From Cavia porcellus (lineage: Eukaryota > Chordata > Mammalia > Rodentia > Caviidae): a stretch of 64,000 nt of DNA. A model generated the notes under the pieces. It was given only the letters and a program-made list of their open reading frames with translations. It had not been told where the DNA came from and did not search any database. This document shows positions 11,566 through 24,322 of this stretch, in pieces (positions within the stretch are counted from its first letter, which is position 1; every line of letters begins with the position of its first letter). A program made the position numbers and the translations under genes. Where the stretch lies: assembly GCF_034190915.1 (NCBI RefSeq), contig NW_026947507.1, forward strand, positions 29,688,001 through 29,752,000, in the 5' to 3' direction.

Positions 11566-13904
11566 GACTTAAACATCTGAACAACGCAGAACTCATGGAA
11601 GCCAAGACAGTGAGTCCTGAAGGGCCCCACACTTCAGAAACAGACACAACTGGTCAGAAGCTCATTGTTTATTATTTCTCTAGATTAATAAATCCTTACT
11701 TCTCATGGAAATGAGAATGCTATGACTTCCATTACAAAGCTTACACATACAGAGATAGAACTAGAAGATACATTAAGCCATCTTATTCTTTCAATCTGAG
11801 CTTGTGCATCAGCCTTTCACAGACACAGAGCTGTGACCCAGAGTTATGATCCAAGCTTAGAATGGAGTACCTCTAAGGAAAGTTAGAAAATATGCCTGAA
11901 GTCCTTCACGGAAAAAGGTAGATTCCATCAGAGATAAAGCACAGACCATCTTCACTAATCTTAAAATCTTAGCCTTGGTTGCTAAAAAAAAAAAATCTAA
12001 GGACATGAAATTGCACCATACACAGGAAAGCATTAAAGCTACGTTCTTATGGCATCCTCAAGACAGGAGAACTTCCCTACCATTTGAAGGAGCCCAGAAG
12101 AATTTCCATCTTTCTACACCTTATGTCCTTAGTACACTTTGAGAAATCTCTTCTTCTCTATTTCCACCTATGCCACAATTCTAATTTTAAAACTTCAAAA
12201 CATTAAATCAATTATTTTTCATATTAACTAATCTAAATGTAGCCCATATATAATTCAACATTAAAACTGAGTAATAGCATCAATTCATGTATCTTTGGGT
12301 AATTTTTCACTCCTTTTAGCTATAAAATTGGTTGAGACTCTTCACAAAGCATTATAAAACAAGAAGAGGATAAACAGAACCATGAGAAATAAAAATGAAA
12401 TAAACTAAAACTAATCTTCAAAGAGAATCCATTTGGCAAGAGCTGTGAGGAAGACTGAATAAACTGCTTTTCCAAAACTTCAAAATCGGCCTCTAAATCT
12501 TAGTACTTACTTCAGGGAACTCTTAGAACAGTAGACACAGATTTCTGGAAAAAGTTTGTTGCCACATATGACCTCATTATCACCGTCGGGAGTTGTCTGT
12601 GAGCGAAAGAGGGAGGAAGCCTCCTGTCCCATGTGTTTTGCTGACAGTGATTGGAAGCCCGCTGCTGCTGCCGCCAAGGTAGGATCCAAGCAGGAAATCC
12701 ACCCGCCCCGGTTCCCGTACAGATGCAGGCAGTGCTCTGTCTTCCGCCATGAGGAATGGGAAATCCACATTTACACCTGGCCATACACCAAGTACGAAGC
12801 AGAAGATGATGCTCTTGTAGAGGATTAGGAACTTTTTTAAAGCCTGATTCCTAAGATTCAGACATCTAGGACTTCTCTAAGAGTAAAGGTAGCACAGGAA
12901 AACCAAGACTTTTTTCTCTCTTCACTACAAAGTCTTACATCGAAATACCAAAGTTCAATCATCTCCATCTCAAAGATTTCACAGAATGAAAGAAAAAAGA
13001 GAAGGAAAGCCTGTTTTTAGGCATAGGGTTCTACAGTTCCAAATGTCCTCCAGAGGAAAGGAGCCTGGCTTATTCCAGGAACCGCCAGGACGGAGTGCAG
13101 CAGGCCAGATCAAGAATGGCAAAAGACAAGGCCTGGCCATACTGAGGATCCCTAGTGCCTTGTGGGACAAAGCAAGGTATTAGGCAGGAAGAAGGAAACG
13201 GTTTCACCTGACCCGTAGCCTTCTTCTGCTTCTCAGGGATAATGCCAACACATTTCAAGCTTTATGCTCTCCAGAGCACTTCCATATTCTCAGGTATCTG
13301 AGAACTAGTAAACTGGATGGCTGATTTGAAGAGATCTAGCACTTTCCTCCACCACCTAACTCCACTGCTTCACTGCTGACATCTAATACTGGTGAAAATA
13401 AATGAGAAGATTTCCAATTTTGAATGAACCAAATGCTTGGGTTAAGGGGACTTTACAGATCAGTTGTAAACATTACCCAGCCACCTATGTAATGTTCCCT
13501 GTTGCCTACCATCCACATACCCAACCAGAAGTTATATAACTGCACAGGCCTTGTGTCAAATGCTTCCCAGAAATGATGTAATAAAAGAATATCTTTCTGT
13601 CCCCTTTCCTTGTCTTTATCATATTGTGACCATGAAGTCCATTAGGCAAAAACATGGAAGCAGCTAATGGTTGGAGGCAGAGAAGGGTGTTATTACTGTA
13701 AACCATAATATTTATGTTAATCTTAAGGTAGCAACTGCAGGAAAGAATTACCATCTCCAGGGATGAGCAAACAAAGGAAAGGAGCTGAAATTTTTAGAAC
13801 TTAGAAACCTGCAGGAAAGGGCCCCTGGTTGATGCTCACACCTGACTTCCAACACTTTTCATTCTGCGATTTTCTCTATTATCCTTAGCCGGGACCTCTA
13901 TTAG
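11566..13904. other. Intergenic stretch, mostly unassigned
   Basis: Nothing was recognised except a small CpG-richer patch with overlapping open frames on both strands at 12,507-12,830 (separate entry). Confidence 0.45.
12556..12828 (+). other. Unidentified open frame, 90 codons
   Basis: A 90-codon frame with paired CxxC motifs (CPMC at the start, CRQC later) and an acidic tail (YEAEDDALVED) lies in a short GC-rich patch with several CpGs. The other strand is also open here. I do not recognise a family. It could be a retrocopy fragment, an old exon, or chance in GC-rich DNA. Confidence 0.2.
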
Positions 13905-14245
13905 CTTGGTATCTTAGTCTCATTTGGGCCGTTATAACAAAATATCTTAGACTGGGTGATTTAAAAACAACAGAGATTTACTTGTCATAGTTCTAGAAAC
14001 TGCGAAGTCCAAGACTAAGATACTGACAGACTCAGTGTCTGGTGCAGGTTTACTTTCTGATAAGGGCAGCTTCTTGCCCTGTCCTTGCATGGTAGAAAGC
14101 AAGACAGCTCTGGGAGCCTTCTGTAACATTAGGACACTAATCCCACTCCTGAGGCTCCACCCTTATGACCTAGTCATCCCTCAAAGGCCCACTTTCATTT
14201 CCCTAATCACTTACAATTCACTTTTGTATGTTAAAAGAATCCATT
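13905..14245 (-). mobile_element. MaLR LTR (MST/THE1-like), antisense
   Basis: The sequence gtatcttagtctcatttggg, then aactgcgaagtccaagac and cctgaggctccacccttatg, follows the reverse complement of an MST/THE1-type LTR closely over about 340 bases. Confidence 0.75.
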
Positions 14246-15654
14246 TCACAGGAGGGCAAGTACAAAGTACACATCTCTTACATCGATCAGAAAGATATTC
14301 AAGGTTCTATTTATATACCTACATCCTTCTCCTTATAATTGGAATCTTTCCCCAAAAAATAAAAATACACTTATAACAAAATGAATCAGATATTGGTTTT
14401 AAGATCAGTATTTCCTATAAAGGGAAGATAGAATGTTTGGGTAACTCACGTTTAGTGAATATTTGTGAAACTTCTTTGAGATTTATGCATTTGACCAATT
14501 GGGGGAAATTTTTAACTGACCCATTGAAATCAAACACATACATACTCTCTAAAACAAAGCACAAATAATGTAGTTAACAGCTAAGAATTTCTTAGATTCC
14601 TTAATTAGTAGTCCCCCAGAATAATGGGATAATGAAACACATTTCTGAATTATATTTATAATTATATTTATCAGAACTGCTGTTGCCATTTTCTTATAAC
14701 CCTGAGTTTTTCATGTTCAGATTAGGGACAGTTAAACATATTTTAACACATTGTCATGAAGATTAAAAGAGGAACGTGCCTGGTATAGAGAGGGACCTAT
14801 GATCCACTTTCCTTGCTGTTTTCCAAATCAATGATTATATACATGTTCAATCTGATAGTGTAGTCAAACAACTACCTCAAATGTTCACTTTTAATAGAAC
14901 CAGCCTATTGAACTAATTTGATTCTCCAACTGAGTTAAAAATGCTTAAACTGACAGCTTATGAAAGACTTAAAGTGATAGCAGATTTTGTGGAGGATTAA
15001 AATTGCTCCTGTTGGTTCCTTTGAAGAGGAAGGCGTGGTTTCCCCCGCACAAATCCTCTCAGCACTCCTGTACTTTGCAGTGTGAAACTTGTTGACAGTG
15101 ATTGTGTCCCTGTGCTAGAAAACACCCAAGTATCAGCTTCAAGGTGAGCACTATTGCTGTTATTGCAACTGTACTTCTTTTTCTGGAATTTTTGAAATTT
15201 TATGGCGGAAACAGTAACAATTCAGGAACTGTGGGGCAAAAGAAGGTGGAGTACTTTAACCTCAGAACTCCTTCTGCTGGACTGGCATAGGCCAGAGATC
15301 TATGGAAACAGATTAATACAAACTGGAGTCTGACAGCTGTATTTTAGCCCAAGAGCTCTTCGAAGGAATACTGAAGACAGCTCTGCCACACCTGCTTTTG
15401 ATGAACAGAAGCACTACCTCGGTACAGCTGGGGTTGACTGTAGATTTGTAAAGGCTATAGCTTGTGAGCCACTGTCCTACCTCCCTCCACAGCCAACTGC
15501 TCCAGTCCCAAGATTTCCCAGTTAATCTCCCTTGATCCTGCTGCTTTGCTCACTGGTGGGCTGGCTTGTCCATATCTCCATTGTCTACATCCTGCTTTCT
15601 AGTTGCTCTGATTGTCACCGTTCCTATCAAAAGATGTCTCAGAATTTTCTGCAC
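14246..15654. other. Intergenic stretch, nothing recognised
   Basis: A/T-rich; no clear repeats, RNA or coding signal. Confidence 0.5.
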
Positions 15655-15681
15655 TAGTTAGGACTTCTCTGGTAGTATGCA

Positions 15682-15687
<6 letters not shown>
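15655..15687 (+). repeat. 33-base sequence with inverted partner at 17361-17393
   Basis: This 33-base segment (tagttaggacttctctgg and onwards) recurs 1.7 kb downstream in inverted orientation with one mismatch. Here it runs directly into a 29-base A tract. Confidence 0.9.

Positions 15688-15712
<25 letters not shown>
15684..15712 (+). repeat. Poly(A) tract, 29 bases
   Basis: An uninterrupted run of 29 A. No recognisable SINE body precedes it, so its source is unclear. Confidence 0.95.
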
Positions 15713-15725
15713 CAATGAAGAGCAT

Positions 15726-15748
15726 TTACACTCCTAACAGGAGTGTAA
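15726..15748. repeat. Perfect 9-bp hairpin
   Basis: TTACACTCC, loop TAACA, GGAGTGTAA. It lies 14 bases after the poly(A) tract. Function unknown. Confidence 0.8.
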
Positions 15749-16026
15749 TTCTGTGTACTGTCAGAGTCATTTAAGTCCTATTACTGCTCTAGCTCTGATG
15801 ATGTAAAACAGGTTATTTACCTAGAGTTGGCAGAACAGCAAATTTTGAAGGTAAAGTCCTCTAGACTCCCATATCTGCTCGAGATTTCTGACACCAACTA
15901 CAAGGAATTAGAATCCAACTACAAAGTTAAAGGATGTCTACATCAGATCACCCTCACTTCTAACACCAACTATAAGTTCAATGGGGTTCCTCAAACCACT
16001 CTCACATTTACTAGAATTCACTAGAA

Positions 16027-16460
16027 GGGCTCACAATGCTTGCCAATAGCTATTAGTCTCATGATTATGATTTATTACAAGGCACAGTTACAAAGAACCC
16101 CGTTGTCCTCAGGTCAGGTTACCTGCTCAGCAGCAATGTGTGACATTACATGGAATAAATTAACCCAAGAAAGCTCACCCAAGTCTCCACAAGCATAGTT
16201 TTTATTGAAACTCATTAGGTAGTAATTAATTGACTGACATGCATACATGGTAGAAACCCATTTCCCAGGTCGGCTGACACATGATTCAAAGGTCCAAGCC
16301 CAAAACCATCTGGTTGATTTCTGTTATGACCACTTCCAACCATAGAGCATCAGGCATGGCCAGGTCCCTCTCCAAATAAAAACAATCCTATTGAGTATCA
16401 TAGATTGTCTCTCAGAGACCCAATGTCAAGTCCAGAACTCCCTTTGGGCAAAACTAAATT
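16027..16460 (-). mobile_element. Probable ERVL-type LTR, antisense
   Basis: Blocks such as aagggctcacaatgcttgcc and ctcatgattatgatttatta resemble antisense ERVL-class LTRs. Ends and family are uncertain. Confidence 0.4.
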
Positions 16461-16929
16461 CCTTACTCTATGTTAGTTAACATCAGTGAACCTCACTTTT
16501 TCATCTCTAAATAAGGATTCTCATCCTCATCCTATCTCTGACTTTGATATTATAATTCACAAAGAACTAAAATGATACTTGGATTCAGAAAATCCTACCC
16601 AGTTTCTCTTAGAAACTTAGTTTTCCCCTAAAACAGGCTAGTTTCTGTGTCTAACTCAAATAGTACACCATTTGACTTCTCCCTTCACAGGAATAATATA
16701 CCTGCCTGGTGCATTATCACGTGTCGTAAAGCCAAACAAATTTCATTGAATTTTAAAATAAAAATGAATCCATGTGTACATAGAAGTTCTGATTAATCAA
16801 ACTCTTTTGAAGATAATGATCCTTTCCCCTTGTGCCCCTGAGAGAGTGGCCATCTACAGGCAGTGACTGAGGAGCCATGATGAAGTGTCTTTTATATCAC
16901 ATCCAGAGAAATGAAAGAGTTCCTAAGTG

Positions 16930-17260
16930 GATTCTGTCATCTGATTGTTTGTGCCCCACCCCCCAGAATCCATAGGTTGAAATCCCACCATGTTATGGTT
17001 CAGAGAAAGACACTGGGAAGTAATTAGATTATCAAGGGAAAACCACCATGACTGCTATTTGTGTCCTTATAAAAAAGACCTGAGAAACCTTCACCCCTTC
17101 TACGGTGTGAGGACACAGTGTCTCTGAGGAAGAAAGCTCTCAAAAGGCAGAGTGTTCTGGATCTTTTATCCTGGATTTAGCAACTTCTCAAACTGAGAGA
17201 TAATTTCTGTTGCTTATAGGTTACTCTATGATAATTTGTCACACTGGCTCAAAAAAACCA
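16930..17260 (+). mobile_element. MaLR LTR (MLT1/MST-type)
   Basis: Contains the aatccataggttgaaatccc, gtccttataaaaaagacctg and gagataatttctgttgctta landmarks in MaLR order. Confidence 0.65.
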
Positions 17261-17344
17261 TGACCATGGATAGCTGGATTTTCTCCTCTTTCTCTCCAAA
17301 ATATTTTTGTGGTTTTATTTCTTGGCATTAAGTAGCATTTAGGG

Positions 17345-17410
17345 TATTTTATTTAAGATATTTTAGTGCATACTACCAGAAAAGTCCTAACTATTTTATT
17401 TAAGATATTT
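17345..17410 (+). repeat. 28-base insert between 19-base direct repeats
   Basis: TATTTTATTTAAGATATTT occurs at 17345-17363 and exactly again at 17392-17410. The 28 bases between them are the reverse complement of sequence near 15657-15684, with one mismatch. Matching extends three bases into the left repeat and two into the right. Confidence 0.9.
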
Positions 17411-19074
17411 ACATTAAGTACACACAGTTGAGAGGTAAGTGTATCAACAGTTTTTTAGAACATGCAACACTTTGATTGCTAAGTTTGAGACCCTTTTGTA
17501 CTTTCAGGAGCACGCCTGTTGACAGAACCAGTGCTGGTCTTGTTTGCCCTCTCTGCTCCCTAAGAGAAACAGCCCAGCTCCAATCAGCAGGCATGTCTCG
17601 GAGCTCTTTATCTAACAGTGAGTAGGTCAGAGGTAGCCCTGTCCTGATACCCAAGCAGTTCTGTTCATTCTCAGAGGGACCAAGGGAACCCCAAACCTGC
17701 ATTATCCTCTATAGAAAGCTACATTGATGGGACCCCGATTTGGCTATGGATGCTATGGGCCAATGCAAAAATGCCAATATTTCCATTCTGATGAATGATT
17801 TATAGACTCTGAGTGGTATGGTTCCAAAATACAAAGAGGTCAATTATTCCTCACCTGTGGTCTGCTGCAGAGAACAAATGAGATTGCATAAGCAAAAGAA
17901 AGGGGACAGATGCAAACACGAATTGTTCCTGAAAGGGAAATGTGTTCTCCAGCAAAGCCTGTGCTTCTTCCAAGAGACTAAACAGGAGGAGACTGCATGT
18001 CTTCATCTGATGTGGCCCAGTGCCAATCTGCTGGAAACTTCATCTGCTCATTTAAGAGACAGGAAAATTAGGCATATGAAACATGGGTTTTGCCTGTAAT
18101 TTAAAGGGGCAAGCACGGGCATTATTTCTAAACAAACTCATTCTGCATGTTTAGTATTGTAATTCGATGGGGTCTTGCAGAGATCAGAGGGTAACTGACT
18201 GAGGACACAGAGACACAGGGATAAAAAGGCTTGAGGGAACCAGCAAAGAAGAGGAGTACCACGGCCAACAGCAGCAGAGCCCAGGTCTAGGAAAAGGAAG
18301 GACCCTCAGGGCAATTGAACGAAGGGGCCACGGAACAAAGTTATAAGATTGAGCCAGTGAACACAACCAACCTACAGTGTCACAGTTAGCAGATGATCCA
18401 GGAAATAAACAGCATGACCTCAGGTCCCCTCGACCTCCAGTCTCTTGCTAATGCCTTACGTTGGCTTCACCCACCAAAAATCTGAGAACAAAATAAAAAC
18501 GGACACAATCCAGACCTGACCATGTAAAACGGAGAGTGGACTTGGATGTATAAACAAACAAAAAAAAGTACAAGGATGTTTTATATGTTTAATGTCACGT
18601 AGGGATATGCCTTGCGCTGTGAGTTGTTTTAGCATATAGTATGTCTTTTTAGTCTTCTAAACATCCTGGTCTAACACAGGGAACAAGTGACTCGAGAATA
18701 TGAATGTTGAATGAATATGAATCCCACTTGTAAATTGGGCTATCTCTGAGATTTACATCATTTAACAAATCACTAGATATTAAAACCTTCTTTGTTTATA
18801 CATTGAGTGTGAATATGTATTGTCTTGAGTAAATCATTTTTATGAATTTAAATATATTGAAAATACAATCTCTTGTGTCTGACTTACTCATGATCAATTT
18901 GCCTAGAATTTCTTTTTAATTAATTGGAAACCCAAATATTGATGTGGTTATAAAATTATGGGATTAAATTAATTAGAAATGATTTGAAGAGTAATTTGAC
19001 CTATTCCACTTTAGGAAAGACTATACACAGGCTATTCATACAGGTAAAATCTACTCTCTGTTAGCCCATCACCT
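17411..19074. other. Intergenic stretch, nothing recognised
   Basis: Several open frames of 60-97 codons, none with family resemblance. No clear repeat. Confidence 0.45.
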
Positions 19075-19345
19075 CTGTGGTAGTTTATGGCTTTCAAGAG
19101 GATATGTTCATGTCCTAATCCTCAAGACTTGTGATTGTCATTTTACTAGGAGAAAGAAGATTTTTGCAGATATATTGAAATTAAGGACCTAGACATGAGT
19201 CAATTGTCCTGCATTATCTGAGTGGGTCCTAGGTCCAATGACACATATCCTTGTAAAAGACAAAAACAAGAGAAGGTATAGATATACAAAGGAGAAAAGT
19301 GATACAGAATAAAAACAGCATGGCTTCAGTTTTGTCTCCTAGCAT
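19075..19345 (+). mobile_element. MLT1-type LTR, 5' two thirds
   Basis: Landmarks tcatgtcctaatcctcaaga, attaaggacctagacatgag and ggtccaatgacacatatcct in MLT1 order; the 3' part is lost or scrambled. Confidence 0.65.
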
Positions 19346-19361
19346 CTCTTCAACATTTAGT

Positions 19362-19815
19362 CAGCATAGAAGATAGAATTATGCCTCCAAAAATATATTG
19401 AAATCTTAATCCCTGGTATCTTTGATAGAACACTCTTTGCAAATAGGATCTTTTCAGACATTATCAAGTTAAGGGCAGTCATACTGGATGAAAGTGTACC
19501 CTAATCCAATGACTAGTGTGCCTTGTAAGAGGGAAATTTGGAGATAGACACAAATTTAGAGCCTATGGCTACCAAGACAGAGATAGGAGTGACAAGTCTA
19601 TACAAGCCAAGACACGCCAAGGATAACCAGCGAACACAACAAGCCAGGGAGAAACAGGACTGAGTCTCCCTTGGAGCCTTTGCAGAAACTGTGACCACAC
19701 CTGTACCTTGGTTTCAGACTTCCAGTCTCTAGAACTATGAGATGACAAATTTCAGTTGTTTTCTGTCATCTAACTTTGTAATAATTTGTCACAGGAGCCC
19801 TACAAAACTAACAGA
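19362..19815 (+). mobile_element. MLT1-type LTR, nearly complete
   Basis: Follows the MLT1 landmarks from cctccaaaaatatattgaaa through ccttgtaagag and tttcagacttccagtctcta to ataatttgtcacaggagccc. It lies directly after another MLT1-like LTR. Confidence 0.75.
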
Positions 19816-20826
19816 CCATATATACAGGTAACAGAACCTGTTCAATGTCAATATGCCAGTGTCACTATGCTTCAAAGCACTGCAAAGGGAAGTGGTCTCC
19901 ATATGCCATGATTTCAAGAGGTATAAATTACCTTTTGAAAATGTGGAAGGACAATGTCAGGAGGAGTCTCTGGTATTCACAAATCTTACAGTGCTGATCA
20001 TACTAGGTGACCACCTGGGCAATACAACATAATTCTATAATTAATGTATATCTAACATCCTTGTGGTTATCTTAGAAGCTTTACTCTAAGGCAGTAGTGA
20101 TGAGCCAAGGACTCTTTTGTTTCTTGAAGCCACTTGTCAATGTCTGGGGATACTTTGGGTTGCCACATTTGGGAGGTATTACCGGAACCTGGTGTGTTGA
20201 GACCGCAATGCAACTAATCACCCCACAAAGCACAGAAGAGCCACCCTCTGTCAAAAACTGATCCTTCCAGAAATGTTAATAGTGTCGGTATTGAGAACCC
20301 TAACCTAAGGGAATAGTCCAGGCCACAGGGTAAGAAAACCATCTGTAACTGTAGAAACACAATGAGCCAATCCATGTTAATCCTAGTGAAGATTAGCAGC
20401 AGAAGGCACACAAAGGCCCCCTCTGAGGGGCCAGATGGCTACTTCTCACTGTGGACTGCTCATTCCTTAAACAACCGTATTTAGAACTATGCTTTGCTTT
20501 CCCCGTCTTTCAAATAGGGATTTGAAACAGTACACATATTTCTTAATGGGAGGAAATCAGAAAAATATAGCAAAAATGCTTAACACAGTCCTCATCTACA
20601 GCTAAGTTCTCCAGGAATATAAACTACTTACAGTCATCACTACCACGACCATATTGCATTATGACAGCTACCAACAGAGTCTCAGAGGCCATTCCTCCTA
20701 CCTCTGTTTTACTGCCAAATAACCCTTTAATCTCATCTATGAATTTTCTCTGTTTTTATATTACCTGGTTCCATGAGATCTCTGGAAAACTGAATTGCTG
20801 ACCTTAGACAAAATATTTAAAATCCA
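19816..20826. other. Intergenic stretch, nothing recognised
   Basis: No gene or clear repeat. About 20085-20300 may be an old, unnamed repeat. Confidence 0.4.
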
Positions 20827-20920
20827 GGGGCTGGGGATTTAGCTCAGTGGCACAAGTGCCTGCCTGGCATATGCAAGGTCATGAGTTCAATCCCTGGTAC
20901 CAAAAAACAAATTAAAATCA
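20827..20920 (+). repeat. ID-type tRNA-derived SINE
   Basis: ggggctggggatttagctca, with a pol III box A (TAGCTCAGTGG) and box B (GAGTTCAATCC), followed by an A-rich tail. Rodent-specific SINE type. Confidence 0.88.
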
Positions 20921-21687
20921 AATCAAGGTCCATTTCCACAAAAATACATGAAAGTGGAACTAAGTGAAAAATGAAAGCTTTATGAAATCATCAGAAAAAG
21001 AACTTTAATAAATACCTTACTAAGAGCTCGACTGTCTCCTAATTAAGTATGTGGTAGCTGAGATTTCAAAAGCTGCTCAGCTCTTTTATCAGCCACAACT
21101 TCTGCTCCGATCTTCTGAGTGCAGTTCAAGGCTCCTTCTACTCTTTCTGGTCTTAAGGATCAAGCCATCCAGTTAGTTGGTCATAGCTGGTCACATATTT
21201 ATCAATAGTGATGAAAACCGTCAAACTCTTTACTGAATTTCTATTCCATTCAGTAGACCTGATTGCAAGTAGGCGAAGACAGAGCCCAGAATTAGTGATG
21301 GTTGGGTCAGGACTGAGCTAGGAAGCTACCAGAGCTGTGGAGAAGGTTCTCCTGAAAGCAGCCCACCCTGAGAGAAGCTGCACTGAAGAAGATTCTCCTT
21401 GAAAGGTCCTTTCCAGAGGGCCAGCTTGGGAATAGGAAGAAGCTTCTGCATTTCAATTCCACCTCTTCCCATGCTAAACGCTGTCATGATACTGACAGTC
21501 CAGAGAGGCAGAGGGAGGCTGTGCAAAAAAGGAAAGATGAGGAGAAGGAAAGAGATGAGGTGAAGGGAAGAGGCAGAAGCTTGTGATGGGAAAAATACAA
21601 CTGAGGGACAGGTGATTATGAAAACAGAAAGTAGAAAAGCAAACCAAATAGTCCTATCTTATGTTGCAAAAGCTCATGATTAATGTG
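20921..21687. other. Intergenic stretch, nothing recognised
   Basis: No convincing features. Confidence 0.45.
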
Positions 21688-22125
21688 TTATGGTTTGGAT
21701 ACAGTGTAAGGGTGGTCCCTCCGTGTTCCCTCCAAGTTTCATGAGCTGGAAACTTACTCCCCAGCTCGGTGATGCTGAGAGACGGTGAGGGGCCTAGCGC
21801 ACGGGAATTAGTCCACTGGTGATGTGACTCAGGAAGAATTCACGGAGTTCTTGCAGGAACCCAGTTAGCTTCTGACAGAGGGTTTATTATCAAAGAACAA
21901 GACTTACCCCTCCCTGCTCTCTGACTTCCTGTCTCACTGTATGATCCTTCTTACAATGCTTCCGCCATGATGCATCCACTGTGAGGTCCTTACCAGAACC
22001 CAGTTGCTGTTGGAACCATGCCCTTGAACCTCTGACTCTGTGAGCTAAACAATCTTTTCTCCATAAAGTATCTAGCCTCAGGAATTTTGCTACAGAAATG
22101 GAAAAAAGACTAAGCACAGTGAGAG
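21688..22125 (+). mobile_element. MST/THE1-type MaLR LTR
   Basis: Starts tgttatggtttggatacagt and ends with gagctaaacaatcttttctc and agcctcaggaattttgctac, matching the MST LTR layout almost end to end, with an internal insertion of about 100 bases near 21780-21900. Confidence 0.78.
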
Positions 22126-24322
22126 TGGTTTCAAAATTGATTCCTGAATGGAAAAAAAATAGCCTCCTGCTTTCCTTTTGTTGTTGCTGCTGAGATACAA
22201 TCTTAAAGTATCTGGAATGTGTTCGCTGAGCACATTATCCTTTCACCTAGTCAAGCCCCAAAGAGCTCCGAGGAATAGGTAGCTCACTGCTACCCAAGGT
22301 AAGAAGTTTGAGGTCAGGATCCTATACTGTGATTACAGAGCCCAGATCATCCCTTCTACATTTGTGAATAAAGCAAAAAAGAGATAACAAAGCCAAGTTT
22401 GTGGGAGCAGGAGCCTGCAGGATTGTTTACTCCACAAAGGACTGAACCAAAATTCCAGTGTTTAATCCCCCTTTTCACACATGCCTATGAGCTCTGTGAA
22501 TTTCCTGTGGCTTGACAAAGAGCATGTGTGGTGGTGTGGAATTAGAGGCGCACACGGAAAGCTGGCAAGTCCTCACTTTAATTACACACGTGCTTGGCTT
22601 CAAAATACCTCTGTGTATTCATTGCACAAAGAAGAGTACTTTAGGCTTTAAGCAAAGAATGCTGTACTGCACACCACTTTAATCATCCCTAATCAGACCC
22701 CAAATCCCACCCCAGTATTTCATGTACAGGATAAACCATGGCAACAAGTTTATGAAGTCTGGTTAGACTCAATTCTATTTTCTTGCCATCTTGTTTTCAA
22801 ATTTAAAGTTTAAAGTAAACAAAGAGGAAAAACCAGAGTGAAGTTTAAAGAAAAAAGATAGTTGGAGATATATGACTAGATTCAGCTGCCGTTAGATTGT
22901 CCCACTGCAAAGGAGGAAAGAGAAGTGGGCATCGTGGTGTCAATGCTGACTTTTCAGGAATTTCTATAATAAGTAGTAATGGCATTAAGAGTAGGAAGAA
23001 AAGCAGTTGCAGCCAGTGATAGAGACCACCATGAAGCAGCTCTGAGCAGTAAGGAAAATTAACTAACTGGATTTCTATGTGCATCTGTGAGGCTAGGCCC
23101 CTTGCCTGATGATGGGAGCTGATTCACAGTAAGTGAACCTCTGTGAACCACTGGTCCTGGCTGCGGCCTGAAGTGGCCTGTGAGGACAGAGATGCCTCAA
23201 AAGGCAAAACAAGGCCACAGCTGAGGACACCTGGCTCTAACCCCAATGAACTAAATAGCGACTATAACTGCAGGCTCCTTACTCCTGCATCCTAAATTAA
23301 CATAACATAAGTCCTTGAACCAATTCCCAAAGTCCTGTTCAGTCTCCCGCATTTTCCACTCTAACCCATTCCTTACATGAAAAACAAATAAATATGGCCG
23401 TCCAGAGTTCTTTCTCTCAACCCCCAGAGAATCTCAAATTCTGCTAGAGGGTTTTGATCCTCCTGGAACCCTAAAATCATACTAGTTGTCTCATTTATTT
23501 AAGTTTTACCATCCACTCATTTGGGAGGTTGTAGGCCTGGTCACCCTGTGATAAGCCAGGAGGGTCACCAGAAAATTAGAAGTCATTTAATCAGAACAAC
23601 AGAAATTCATTATTACAGTATTCAAACTTGCAAAACTTGACAGGCCCTGACTCAGACATTCCAAATAAAAAATCATTGTATCATTTTGTGTTGTTTTATT
23701 TTATAGTAATCAACTTGTGGTTTCTTAGGAATTCATTAAATATTCTGTGCACTAGTCAGCTTTCTTTAATCCATAAAGAGTGTATCTGCTAGGTCAGTTC
23801 TAAAACACACAGCCTGTAACTGTATAATTCTGGAAAACTACATACAAAAGAAATATGAAAAAAATCACATTCCTTCAAGTTCTGTAGCAACAACCGTAGG
23901 TACACTTTGTGCATATAAAGTAAAAATGAAAAATTTATGGATATTTCATCTTTAAATTGCTCTCAGTACACTTGGTCTTGTGTCTGATTATTTGCTGCTG
24001 ATGAAGTACTGTTTTTAATCTAGAAGCATCCTTATTCAGAAATATGCAACTCACTTTCCACTGCATCTGCCCTCTACCAGCAAGCATTCATTCTTCAGTA
24101 AATCCCTGTGAGTAGACGCTCACAGTTCACTCACTCAGGAAGTCTGGACCAAACCTCTCCATCTCCACGTGGATGCTCAGGTAGAGACGCTTCAAAAACA
24201 CCAGTTGCTCCCAGCAGCTTTTAAGAACACTGCACAGACACTAATCTCACAGATTTCCATGTAAATGCATTATGATTTTATCACTTTTATAGTTTTATCT
24301 TTTGGCCTTAGTATTAAATGAT
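22126..24322. other. Intergenic stretch, nothing recognised
   Basis: Two kilobases with no clear repeat, RNA or coding sequence. Confidence 0.45.
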
